From CAVPEW01 sp050247895 (GTDB taxonomy: Bacteria > Actinomycetota > Acidimicrobiia > Acidimicrobiales > VFJN01): a stretch of 20,505 nucleotides of DNA. Both the position numbers and the translations under genes were made by a program. How positions within the stretch are numbered: the stretch's first letter is position 1; each line of letters opens with the position of its first letter. Of this stretch, positions 1 through 6,510 are shown one piece after another. The stretch spans positions 1-20,505 of the forward strand of contig JBFWTJ010000021.1 of assembly GCA_050247895.1 (NCBI GenBank). The letters are read 5' to 3'. The notes beneath the pieces are model-generated. The model did not search any database and had not been told where the DNA came from. It saw only the letters and a list, made by a program, of their open reading frames with translations.

Positions 1-41
1 TCGCTGCGGTGCTCGGTGCGCGGGTTCGGGCCGGCGGCCAT
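1..41 (-). CDS. Start of a divergent gene, truncated by window edge
   Basis: A minus-strand ATG at 41-39 opens a frame (MAAGPNPRTEHRS) that stays open to the window edge. Only 13 codons are visible, so no family can be named. The support is contextual. The ATG is preceded on the minus strand by AAGGGGGG four bases upstream, the same G-rich ribosome binding site style used by other genes of this module. Further upstream lie a good -35 TTGACG (92-87) and -10 TAGCAT (70-65) separated by 16 bases. The gene would share its control region, including the dyad at 84-98, with the acyl-CoA dehydrogenase. That the gene is real is inference. Confidence 0.45.
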   Translation of the reverse strand, partial: MAAGPNPRTEHRS

Positions 42-64
42 GGTTCCCCCCTTCTCCACCGACG

Positions 65-98
65 ATGCTACGGCCTTGACATCTGACGTCAACCTGCA
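65..98. promoter_or_regulatory. Divergent promoter region with operator-like dyad (site A)
   Basis: On the minus strand TTGACG (92-87) and TAGCAT (70-65) with a 16-base spacer form a convincing promoter for the truncated left-hand gene. On the plus strand TTGACA (76-81) is a candidate -35 for the acyl-CoA dehydrogenase, but no good -10 follows. TGACGTCAACCTGCA (84-98) matches the first half and centre of a dyad found at three other promoters in the window, though its second half is degenerate. TTGAC (76-80) and GTCAA (88-92) also form a 5-bp inverted repeat. A repressor or activator site here is inference. Confidence 0.5.
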
Positions 99-168
99 AG
101 TCTTGGGGACGGCCGTGAGGCCGGCGACAGGGGACCGGACGCAGGACCGGACGACAGGGAGCGTGGGG

Positions 169-1320
169 ATGGACTTCGCCCTTTCCGATGAGCACGTCGA
201 GCTCCAGGCGATGTTGCGGAGCTTCTTCGAGAAGGAGGCGCCTACGCACCTGGTGGCGGAGTGGGACCGCAACGAGCAGTTCCCGACCGAGCTGTACCGC
301 AAGGTCGCCGAGTTGGGCCTGTGCGGGATCACGATCGCGCCCGAGTACGGGGGCAGCCCGGCCGACGAGATCTCGATCTGCGTGATCGCCGAGGAGATGG
401 CCCGGGCTGCGGGGTGCCTGGTCTACGCGTTCATCCCCACGGTGACGTTCTGCGCCAAGGGGATCCAGGGGTTCGGGACCGAGGACCAGAAGCGGGAGAT
501 CCTGCCCCAGGTCGCGGCGGGCACGATGCGGTTGGCCATGGGCCTGTCGGAGCCCGACGCGGGTTCGGACCTGACCGGGTTGGCGACCCGGGCGGTGCGT
601 GACGGTGACGACTACGTGGTGACCGGTCAGAAGATCTTCACGACGGGGGCCGACACGGCCCAGTACATCTTCTGCTTCGTGCGCACGAACCCCGACGCCC
701 CGAACTCCCAGGGCATGTCGGTGCTGCTCATCCCCACCGACGCGCCGGGGGTGACCATCCACCCGTTGCGCAAGCTGTCGGGTCAGGGCACCCACACCTG
801 CGAGGTGTTCCTCGACGAGGTCCGGGTGCCGGCCTCGGCCATGGTCGGTGAGCCCGGTCAGGGCCTGTCGATCATCTTCCAGCTGCTCGACGGGGAGCGG
901 ATCATCGTGGGGGCCCAGGGTTGCGGGATCGGCCAGGGTGCCCTGGACATGGCCCTGCGCCACGCGGCCGAGCGCGAGCAGTTCGGCCGGCCCATCGCCG
1001 ACTTCCAGGCCATCGGCCACATGCTGGCCGACATGGCCCTGGACATCGAGATGGCCCGGCTCATCACCTACAAGGCCGCGTGGAAGAAGCAGAACGGCCT
1101 GCCCTGCTCGATGGAGGCCTCCATGGCCAAGATCGCGGGGTCCGAGGCCGGCAGCCGCTGCGCCACCCGGGGCATGCAGATCCTGGGCGGCTACTCCTAC
1201 ATGGTCGAGTACGGCATGGAACGCCTCTACCGCGAGACCAAGCTCAACGAGATCGCCGGCGGGTCCAACCAGATCCAACGCAACATCGTGCTCAAGAACC
1301 TCCGCCGGACCCTGCGGTGA
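169..1320 (+). CDS. Acyl-CoA dehydrogenase, isovaleryl-/long-chain-type active site
   Basis: FAD-dependent alpha,beta-dehydrogenation of an acyl-CoA; electrons would pass to electron-transfer flavoprotein. The 383-residue length is normal for the family. The N-terminal helical domain is followed by the middle-domain signature MGLSEPDAGSD (124-134) and the FAD/substrate segment FTTGADTAQY. The C-terminal helical domain carries REQFGRPI and GGSNQIQRNI. The position of the MCAD catalytic Glu (usual E-G-T-x-Q-I-Q) is Gly364. Instead Glu243 in LDGERI lines up with the catalytic Glu of isovaleryl-CoA dehydrogenase, so the base is probably on that helix, which favours branched or bulky acyl chains (inference). 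I chose ATG 169 because AGGGAG (156-161) lies 7 bases upstream and the family's N-terminus begins there; an upstream in-frame start would cross the operator. It overlaps the next gene by GTGA. Confidence 0.93.
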   Translation: MDFALSDEHVELQAMLRSFFEKEAPTHLVAEWDRNEQFPTELYRKVAELGLCGITIAPEYGGSPADEISICVIAEEMARAAGCLVYAFIPTVTFCAKGIQGFGTEDQKREILPQVAAGTMRLAMGLSEPDAGSDLTGLATRAVRDGDDYVVTGQKIFTTGADTAQYIFCFVRTNPDAPNSQGMSVLLIPTDAPGVTIHPLRKLSGQGTHTCEVFLDEVRVPASAMVGEPGQGLSIIFQLLDGERIIVGAQGCGIGQGALDMALRHAAEREQFGRPIADFQAIGHMLADMALDIEMARLITYKAAWKKQNGLPCSMEASMAKIAGSEAGSRCATRGMQILGGYSYMVEYGMERLYRETKLNEIAGGSNQIQRNIVLKNLRRTLR

Positions 1321-2372
1321 CCCACCCGGTCCGGGCCGCGCTCGACGAGCACCTCGACGCGGTGGCCACCGGGGACCTGGTCCGCGTCGCCGCGGGCTAC
1401 GCGCCCGACGCCCGGCTCGTCTCCCACGAGGGCACCGTCGCCGGGCGCGACGAGGTCACCCGCTGGTTCGCCGAGCGGGCCGACTTCTTCACCACCATGG
1501 AGCTCCACCACGAGCGGGTGGACGTGCTCGACGGGATGGCCGGGCTGGACTGGTGGGGGCGGGTCGGCGGGCGGGCCCTCGAGGGCCGCGACGAGTTCGA
1601 CGTCGACGCCGACGGCCTCATCACCGAGCAGCGGGTGGTCCGCGTCGGCCGGTCGCAGCGCGACGACCACGTCCCGGTCCGGATCGAGGTCGAGCCGCCG
1701 GTGGGCCGGATCGTGCTGGCCCGCGACGCCAAGCGCAACGCGGTGAGCCAGCCCATGCTCGCGGTGATGAAGGCCGCCCTGGCCGACCTCGCCGCCGACG
1801 AGCGGGTCGGGGCCGTGCTGCTGGTCGGCGAGGGCCGTGACTTCTGCGCCGGCGAGGACGTGCGGGGCTTCGAGTTCCCCGACGCCGCCACCGCCGAGCG
1901 GTTCCTGCACGGCCCGCTCGACCTGTTCACCGCCATGGAGGAGCTGCCCAAGCCGATCGTGGTGGCCGTGCACGGAAACGCCCTGGGCTTCGGCAGCGAG
2001 GTCCTGCTGGCCGCCGACACCGTCGTGGCCGCTCCCGACGCCCGCTTCGGGTTCGCCGAGATCGACCACGGGGCGGTCCCCTCGGTGCTGGTCACCCGGG
2101 GCCTCGACACCGTGTTCCGGCGCCGGGTGCTGCGCTTCGCCCTGACCGGCGAGCGGTTCGGCACCGACGTCGCGGTCGGGGCCCGGATGGTCCACCTCGT
2201 GGCCGACGACCCCCGGGCCGTGGCCGAGGAGGTGGCCCGTGAGCACGCCGGCTGGGCCCCGGCGTCGGTGCGCACGGTCAAGGCGCTGCTCGGCTGCCAC
2301 GCCGCCGACGACCACGACCGGGCCCGCGAGTTCATGCCCCGGGTCCTGGTCGACGTGGAGCCGTCGATATGA
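1317..2372 (+). CDS. NTF2/SnoaL-like domain fused to a crotonase (enoyl-CoA hydratase/isomerase)
   Basis: A 351-residue protein of two parts. Residues 1 to about 115 look like a SnoaL/NTF2-like alpha+beta barrel domain: helices, then DARLVSHEGTVAGRDEV, then a strand-rich end closing with FDVDADGLITEQRVVR. Residues about 121-351 are a crotonase domain. It has oxyanion-hole loop 1 FCAGEDV (177-182), loop 2 NALGFGSE (221-228), and both crotonase glutamates present as Glu228 and Glu248 (FAEIDHG). It would hydrate or isomerise an enoyl-CoA. The NTF2-like part could bind or act on the same ligand, since the fold includes ketosteroid isomerases and dehydratases. GTG 1317 overlaps the acyl-CoA dehydrogenase stop by 4 bases, indicating translational coupling. 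The reading frame runs through both domains without interruption, so this is a fusion rather than two genes. The substrate is unknown. Confidence 0.85.
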   Translation: MTHPVRAALDEHLDAVATGDLVRVAAGYAPDARLVSHEGTVAGRDEVTRWFAERADFFTTMELHHERVDVLDGMAGLDWWGRVGGRALEGRDEFDVDADGLITEQRVVRVGRSQRDDHVPVRIEVEPPVGRIVLARDAKRNAVSQPMLAVMKAALADLAADERVGAVLLVGEGRDFCAGEDVRGFEFPDAATAERFLHGPLDLFTAMEELPKPIVVAVHGNALGFGSEVLLAADTVVAAPDARFGFAEIDHGAVPSVLVTRGLDTVFRRRVLRFALTGERFGTDVAVGARMVHLVADDPRAVAEEVAREHAGWAPASVRTVKALLGCHAADDHDRAREFMPRVLVDVEPSI

Positions 2373-2379
2373 GGCCGCG

Positions 2380-3096
2380 GTGAGCGAGGTCCACGTCGAG
2401 CGGCGGGGGGACGTGGTGGTGGCCACCATCGACGTGCCCGGCCGGCGCAACGCGGCCGACCTGGACGTGTACCACCGGTTGGAGGCCGCCCTGGCCCTCG
2501 ACGCGGCCGGCTACGTCATCACCGGGGCGAACGGCGACTTCTCGGCCGGCGACGACGTGCGGATCTTCGACTTCGACGGGGTCGAGGCCAGCGACGCCTT
2601 CGTCGTCGACGTGACCCACGTCTTCCAGCAGATCGAGGCCACGCCCCGGCCGGTGGTCGCCGCGGTGGACGGCTACGCCCTGGGCTTCGGCTTCGAGCTG
2701 GCCCTGGCCTGCGACGTGATCGTGGCGTCGCCCCGGGCCGTGCTCGGCCTGCCCGAGATCCGCCACGGCGCGGCCCCGCCCAACGCCATGGGCCGGGCCC
2801 CGGCCGTGCTGGGACGGGGGGTGACCCGCCACCTGGCCCTGTCGGGCAGCCACTGGCTGAGCGGGACCGAGGCCCACGTCCTGGGCATGGTGGCCGAGCT
2901 GCACGAGCCGGAGGCCCTGGTCGACCAGGCCGTGGCCCTGGCCGACGAGATGGCGGCCGAGCCGGAGTTCCTGCCGGCCAAGCGCCACCAGGGCGCCGGT
3001 GCCGAGGCCACCTACCGGATGGCACCGGTGGTGATGGCCCCGTTGATGGCCTCGACCACGGTGGCGGCGAGCCGGCGGAGGTACGCGGGTGGCTGA
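2380..3096 (+). CDS. Crotonase-family enoyl-CoA hydratase/isomerase
   Basis: A 238-residue crotonase-family protein, slightly short for the usual 250-260. Oxyanion loop 1 is DFSAGDDV (53-60), loop 2 is YALGFGFELALACD (99-112), and the two crotonase glutamates are retained as Glu106 and Glu126 (LPEIRHG), so hydratase or isomerase activity is expected. The C-terminal helical part is ordinary. The start is GTG 2380, seven bases after the previous stop, with GAGG (2371-2374) five bases upstream. The end overlaps the next gene by 8 bases. It is the middle member of three consecutive crotonase-fold genes downstream of an acyl-CoA dehydrogenase, so it probably acts on the dehydrogenase product. Whether it hydrates, isomerises or hydrolyses cannot be told from sequence. 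Confidence 0.88.
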   Translation: MSEVHVERRGDVVVATIDVPGRRNAADLDVYHRLEAALALDAAGYVITGANGDFSAGDDVRIFDFDGVEASDAFVVDVTHVFQQIEATPRPVVAAVDGYALGFGFELALACDVIVASPRAVLGLPEIRHGAAPPNAMGRAPAVLGRGVTRHLALSGSHWLSGTEAHVLGMVAELHEPEALVDQAVALADEMAAEPEFLPAKRHQGAGAEATYRMAPVVMAPLMASTTVAASRRRYAGG

Positions 3097-3595
3097 TGCG
3101 GTGACGTTGGTGACCGAGCTCCCGGCTCCGGTCGGCCCGGTCCTGGTCGACCTGGACGCCGTGGCCGAGGCCGGCCTGGCCGAGCTCTACGACCTGGAGC
3201 GCCGGGGCGAGCTGACCGTGGGCGTCGCCCGGTCCCGCTGCGAGGGCTTCGGTCTGGCCGTGGCCACCGCGGTCGACCTGCTGGTCGCGGCGCCGTCGGC
3301 CACCTTCGGCCGACCCGGCCGGTGGTCGCCGGTGGTGCTGCGCCGGGGCGAGGGGATCGTGGGCCGGCGCGCCGCCGGGTACCTGGTCATGACCGGCCGT
3401 TCGATCGGCGCCGCGACCGCCCTGGACTGGGGCCTGGTCTCGCACGTGGCCGACGACCCGGTGGCGGCGGCGACCGAGCTGGTCGCGTCGATCGCGGCCC
3501 GCTCGCCGGTGGCGGTGCGCACGATCCTGGCCCAGGCCCACCGGGGCGCGGCGGCCGACTACACGGCGCTGCGGGCCACCAGCCGGCTGGTCTGA
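3089..3595 (+). CDS. Shortened crotonase-fold protein lacking catalytic glutamates
   Basis: A 168-residue protein recognisable as crotonase-like from CEGFGLAVATAVDLLVAAPSA (51-71), ATFGRP (71-76) and a normal C-terminal section with GLVSHVADDP and SPVAVRTILAQAHRG. Compared with the neighbouring crotonase it lacks most of the first half, including oxyanion loop 1 (A-G-x-D). The two catalytic Glu positions are Ala57 and Gly77. It is therefore unlikely to be a competent hydratase and may be a partner subunit, or a decaying copy. GTG 3089 lies inside the end of the previous gene (8-base overlap), the frame is intact, and codon use matches its neighbours, which argues for a maintained gene. No missing first half is present in another frame, because the upstream crotonase runs to its natural end there. 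Confidence 0.75.
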   Translation: MADAVTLVTELPAPVGPVLVDLDAVAEAGLAELYDLERRGELTVGVARSRCEGFGLAVATAVDLLVAAPSATFGRPGRWSPVVLRRGEGIVGRRAAGYLVMTGRSIGAATALDWGLVSHVADDPVAAATELVASIAARSPVAVRTILAQAHRGAAADYTALRATSRLV

Positions 3596-3604
3596 GCAGC
3601 CCGT

Positions 3605-3618
3605 GGGCGTGCACGCCC
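3605..3618. terminator. Possible weak hairpin after the crotonase operon
   Basis: GGGCGTGCACGCCC is a perfect 14-base palindrome starting 9 bases after the stop of the last crotonase gene. It can form a 5-bp G:C stem with a TGCA loop. There is no T-run, and the stem is short, so terminator function is only possible. Confidence 0.3.
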
Positions 3619-3633
3619 GGGAGGCCCCGCAGG

Positions 3634-3666
3634 TGGACACCTACCGGTAGGTAACGTATAACGTCA
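3634..3666 (+). promoter_or_regulatory. Promoter and operator of the first binding-protein gene (site B)
   Basis: TGGACA (3634-3639), a 17-base spacer and TATAAC (3657-3662) make the best-looking promoter in the window, with a predicted start near 3669. The dyad TAACGTATAACGTCA (3652-3666), read on the minus strand as TGACGT-TAT-ACGTTA, overlaps the -10 and matches the sites at 5039, 11817 and, in part, 84. The spacer additionally holds a perfect 14-bp palindrome, ACCTACCGGTAGGT (3639-3652). Two separate DNA-binding proteins, or one with two sites, are possible. Function is inferred from position and recurrence. Confidence 0.65.
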
Positions 3667-3736
3667 GAAATTCATGATGACCGATCCCAGGAGGGGGACG
3701 GTCGGACGAAGGATCGACACAGGGGGGATCTGGGCC

Positions 3737-5029
3737 ATGGTCGAAGCAAGTCGTACGGGTGGGGCGCGCACGCGTTGGCAGAGGCTGACGGCGCTCGTCG
3801 CCCTGCTGTTGACCTTCTCGTTGATCGCCGCGGCGTGCGGCGGTGACGACGACGACGAGGGCAGCTCGGGATCGGACGGCGGCGGCGAGGCCGGCGGCGG
3901 CGAGAGCGAGGACGAAGGCGGCGGCGTCAGCGGCGAGCCGATCAAGATCGGCGTGACCATCTCGCTGTCGGGCCCGGCCGGCACCATCGGCGAGACCCAG
4001 CTCGCCGGCATCGAGATGGCCGTCGACGAGCTCAACGAGGGCGACGGCATCCTGGGCCGGCCCGTGGACCTGGTGGTCAAGGACGACGCCAGCGACCCGA
4101 CCAAGGCGGCGCAGAACATGCGGGAGCTGGTCGACCAGGAGGAGGTCAAGCTCGTCTTCGGGCCGACGCTCAGCTCGCCCGCGCTGGCCGCCACGCCGAT
4201 CGCCAGCGACGCCGGGGTCATCCAGTTCTCGTCGTCGGTCGCCCCCGAGCTGGGCGATCCGAGCCAGTACCCGTACTTCTTCCGGGTGTCGCCCGCCGCC
4301 GCGCTCCAGGCCGTGACCTTCGTCGAGTACATCGAGGCCTCGGGCTGGAGCAAGGTCGGCCTGCTGGCCGTCAACAACGCGCTGGGCTCGTCCAACGTCG
4401 AGGCGTTCAAGGGCGCCATCGCGGGCACCGACATCGAGATCGTGTCGACCGAGACCCACGAGAGCGGCGCGGTCGACCTGACCACCCAGGTGTCGAGCCT
4501 GGAGCGGTCCGGCGCCGAGGTGGTGCTGGTCCTCAACACCGCGACCTCGGACCAGATCGCCGCGGTGAAGGCCCGCAACGGCATCGAGTGGGACGTGCCC
4601 ATGCTGGGCTTCTCGTCGATGTCCAACCCGGCGGTGGCCGCGGGCGTGGGCGGCAGCATGGAGGGCGTCTACTCCGGCCAGCAGGTCCGCAACCTGACCG
4701 TGGGCAACGTGCCCGAGCAGGGCGAGCGGTTCCTCGAGGGCATCCGCGAGAAGCTCGGCCAGGACCCGCTCACCGAGGACGTCTCGCAGGCGGCGGTCGG
4801 CTACGACGCCATCATGATGATGGCCGCCGCGGTCAACGAGGTCGGCGACCTCGACGACCCCGACGCCATCGCCGCCGCCATCGAGGACGGGAGCCCCTGG
4901 GACGGCGCGGTCAAGGCCGCCTTCGTCTACGACGGCGAGCAGCACGACGGCGAGACCCTCGAGGACCTGGTCTTCGTGCTGGCCGACTCGTTCGACGACG
5001 GCCTCTACGAGATCGCACCGAACCAGTAG
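3737..5029 (+). CDS. Liv/HAAT-type ABC transporter substrate-binding lipoprotein (copy 1)
   Basis: A 430-residue extracytoplasmic solute-binding protein of the branched-chain amino acid family (periplasmic-binding type I fold). Residues 1-34 are a lipoprotein signal peptide: Arg-rich n-region, hydrophobic stretch LTALVALLLTFSLI, and Cys34 after AAA. A highly acidic Gly/Ser linker (about 35-66) follows, then the binding domain starting EPIKIGVTISLSGPAG. ATG 3737 is chosen because a G-rich site (GGGGGG, 3722-3727) lies 9 bases upstream and it gives a well-proportioned signal peptide. ATG 3674 would add 21 residues with no matching ribosome binding site. A Liv operon sits on the opposite strand downstream and would supply the membrane parts. 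The ligand may be an amino acid, or an aromatic or aliphatic carboxylate as known for other HAAT systems. Confidence 0.92.
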   Translation: MVEASRTGGARTRWQRLTALVALLLTFSLIAAACGGDDDDEGSSGSDGGGEAGGGESEDEGGGVSGEPIKIGVTISLSGPAGTIGETQLAGIEMAVDELNEGDGILGRPVDLVVKDDASDPTKAAQNMRELVDQEEVKLVFGPTLSSPALAATPIASDAGVIQFSSSVAPELGDPSQYPYFFRVSPAAALQAVTFVEYIEASGWSKVGLLAVNNALGSSNVEAFKGAIAGTDIEIVSTETHESGAVDLTTQVSSLERSGAEVVLVLNTATSDQIAAVKARNGIEWDVPMLGFSSMSNPAVAAGVGGSMEGVYSGQQVRNLTVGNVPEQGERFLEGIREKLGQDPLTEDVSQAAVGYDAIMMMAAAVNEVGDLDDPDAIAAAIEDGSPWDGAVKAAFVYDGEQHDGETLEDLVFVLADSFDDGLYEIAPNQ

Positions 5030-5035
5030 CCATCT

Positions 5036-5068
5036 TTGTGACGTCAAACGTGAGGATTATCGTTTGAC
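5036..5068 (+). promoter_or_regulatory. Promoter and operator of the second binding-protein gene (site C)
   Basis: TGACGTCAAACGTGA (5039-5053) is a near-perfect copy of the shared dyad (TGACGT-CAA-ACGTGA), seven AT-richer bases after the copy 1 stop codon region. GTCAAACG (5043-5050) and CGTTTGAC (5061-5068) also form an 8-bp perfect inverted repeat with a 10-base spacer. Candidate promoter elements are TTGTGA (5036-5041) and TATCGT (5058-5063), spaced by 16 bases. The second binding protein can therefore be transcribed on its own as well as by read-through. Confidence 0.6.
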
Positions 5069-5135
5069 CCGACGCAACGCTCCTCGTCCGGCGGCACCCA
5101 GCCGGTGCCCGGCGAGGAGAGGGAGGGAACCAGCC

Positions 5136-6422
5136 ATGTCCACCAGCCACCCGGACGGGACACCCCGGCGCAAGCGCCGCCTGAACGTCCTCGTCGCGGT
5201 CCTCGCCGCCTTCATGTTGATCGCCGCGGCCTGCGGCGACGACGACGATGACGGCGGTTCCAGCTCCGAGGGGGGCGGCGGTTCGTCCAGCGGCACCGAG
5301 GAGGAAGGCGGCGGCGTCAGCGGCGACCCGGTCAAGATCGGCGTCATCGCCTCGCTCTCGGGCCCCGCGGCCCAGATCGGCGAGGACCAGGTCGCCGGCC
5401 TCGAGCTCAAGGTCGAGGAGCTGAACGCGGCCGACGGCATCCTGGGCCGGCCGGTCGAGCTGATCGTCAAGGACGACGGCGGCGACCCGACCAAGGCCTC
5501 CCAGGTCATGCGGGAGCTGGTCGACCAGGAGGAGGTCAAGCTCGTCTTCGGCCCGACCCTGAGCTCGCCCGCCCTGGCCTCGGCCCCGATCGCCATGGAC
5601 GCCGGCGTCCTCATGTTCCCGACGTCGGTGGCGCCCGAGCTGGGCGACCCCGGTGAGTTCCCCTACGTGTTCCGGGCCGCGCCGCCGGCCACGCTCCAGG
5701 CCCAGACCTTCGCCGACTACATCGAGGCGGCGGGCTGGACCAAGGTGGGCCTCCTGGCGGTCAACAACGCCCTGGGGTCGTCGAACGTCGAGGCCTTCAA
5801 GGGCATCGTGGCCGGCTCCGACATCGAGATCGTCGACACCCAGACCTTCGAGACCGGTGCCGTCGACGTCGGCCCGCAGATCGGCAACCTGGAGCGGGCC
5901 GGCGCCGAGGTCGTCCTGGCCCTGAGCACCGCGGTGCCCGACCAGGTCGCCAGCGTGAAGGCCCGCAACGCCATCGAGTGGGACGTCCCGATCCTCGGGT
6001 TCTCGACCATGGCCAACCCGCTCATGGTCGACGGCGTGGGTGGCCTGGCCAACCTCAAGGACGTCTACGCCGGCCAGCAGTACCTGTACCTGACCCAGGG
6101 CAACCCGCCTTCGCAGACCGAGGAGTTCCTCGAGAAGATGCGGGAGAAGCGGGGCGAGACCGCCCTGACCCGTGACGTGGCCCAGTCGGCCGCGGGCTAC
6201 GACGTGCTGACGATGATGGCCGAGGCGATCAACGAGGTCGGCGACCTCGACGATCCTGACGCCCTCGCCGCCGCCGTCGAGGACGGCAGCCCGTGGGACC
6301 TGGTCAAGGGCGTCTACGAGTACAGCGCCGAGTCGCACGAGGGTGACTCGCTCGACACGCTGGCCTTCGTGGTGGCCGGCAGCTTCGAGGACGGCCTCTA
6401 CGAGCTGGCCCCGAACCAGTAG
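5136..6422 (+). CDS. Liv/HAAT-type ABC transporter substrate-binding lipoprotein (copy 2)
   Basis: A 428-residue paralogue of the preceding gene; by eye about two thirds of the mature residues are the same, with long shared blocks such as LVDQEEVKLVFGPTLSSPAL and VGLLAVNNALGSSNVEAFKG. The signal peptide has an RRKRR n-region, hydrophobic LNVLVAVLAAFMLI and lipobox Cys33. The acidic Gly/Ser linker runs to about residue 64. ATG 5136 has GGGAGGG (5121-5127) 8 bases upstream. Differences cluster around the likely ligand pocket and surface: copy 1 has VIQFSSSVAPELGD where copy 2 has VLMFPTSVAPELGD. Related but non-identical ligands, or one ligand at two affinities, are possible. It is followed directly by a strong hairpin, so it ends the plus-strand unit. 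Confidence 0.92.
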   Translation: MSTSHPDGTPRRKRRLNVLVAVLAAFMLIAAACGDDDDDGGSSSEGGGGSSSGTEEEGGGVSGDPVKIGVIASLSGPAAQIGEDQVAGLELKVEELNAADGILGRPVELIVKDDGGDPTKASQVMRELVDQEEVKLVFGPTLSSPALASAPIAMDAGVLMFPTSVAPELGDPGEFPYVFRAAPPATLQAQTFADYIEAAGWTKVGLLAVNNALGSSNVEAFKGIVAGSDIEIVDTQTFETGAVDVGPQIGNLERAGAEVVLALSTAVPDQVASVKARNAIEWDVPILGFSTMANPLMVDGVGGLANLKDVYAGQQYLYLTQGNPPSQTEEFLEKMREKRGETALTRDVAQSAAGYDVLTMMAEAINEVGDLDDPDALAAAVEDGSPWDLVKGVYEYSAESHEGDSLDTLAFVVAGSFEDGLYELAPNQ

Positions 6423-6446
6423 CGGGGGCGGCTCCGCCTGATCCGC

Positions 6447-6486
6447 CGAAGGTGGCGGGAGCGCTCCGGTGCTCCCGCCACCTTCG
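6447..6486. terminator. Perfect 16-bp hairpin, likely terminator
   Basis: CGAAGGTGGCGGGAGC (6447-6462) and its exact reverse complement GCTCCCGCCACCTTCG (6471-6486) flank an 8-base loop, 24 bases after the second binding-protein stop. No T-run follows, as is common for actinobacterial terminators. The stem itself contains the heptamer CGGGAGC (6456-6462), the unit of the tandem array that begins 24 bases downstream. Confidence 0.8.
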
Positions 6487-6510
6487 CGTCCGGGCCCGGA
6501 CCAGGATCGC

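Noticed and set aside
3089..3595. C-terminal half of a crotonase broken by a frameshift
   Set aside because: The preceding crotonase occupies the upstream sequence to its natural end, and no other frame there contains the missing oxyanion-loop segment.
3641..6338. Long minus-strand open frames opposite the two binding-protein genes
   Set aside because: Shadows produced by GC-rich third positions; the plus strand has signal peptides, lipoboxes and ribosome binding sites.
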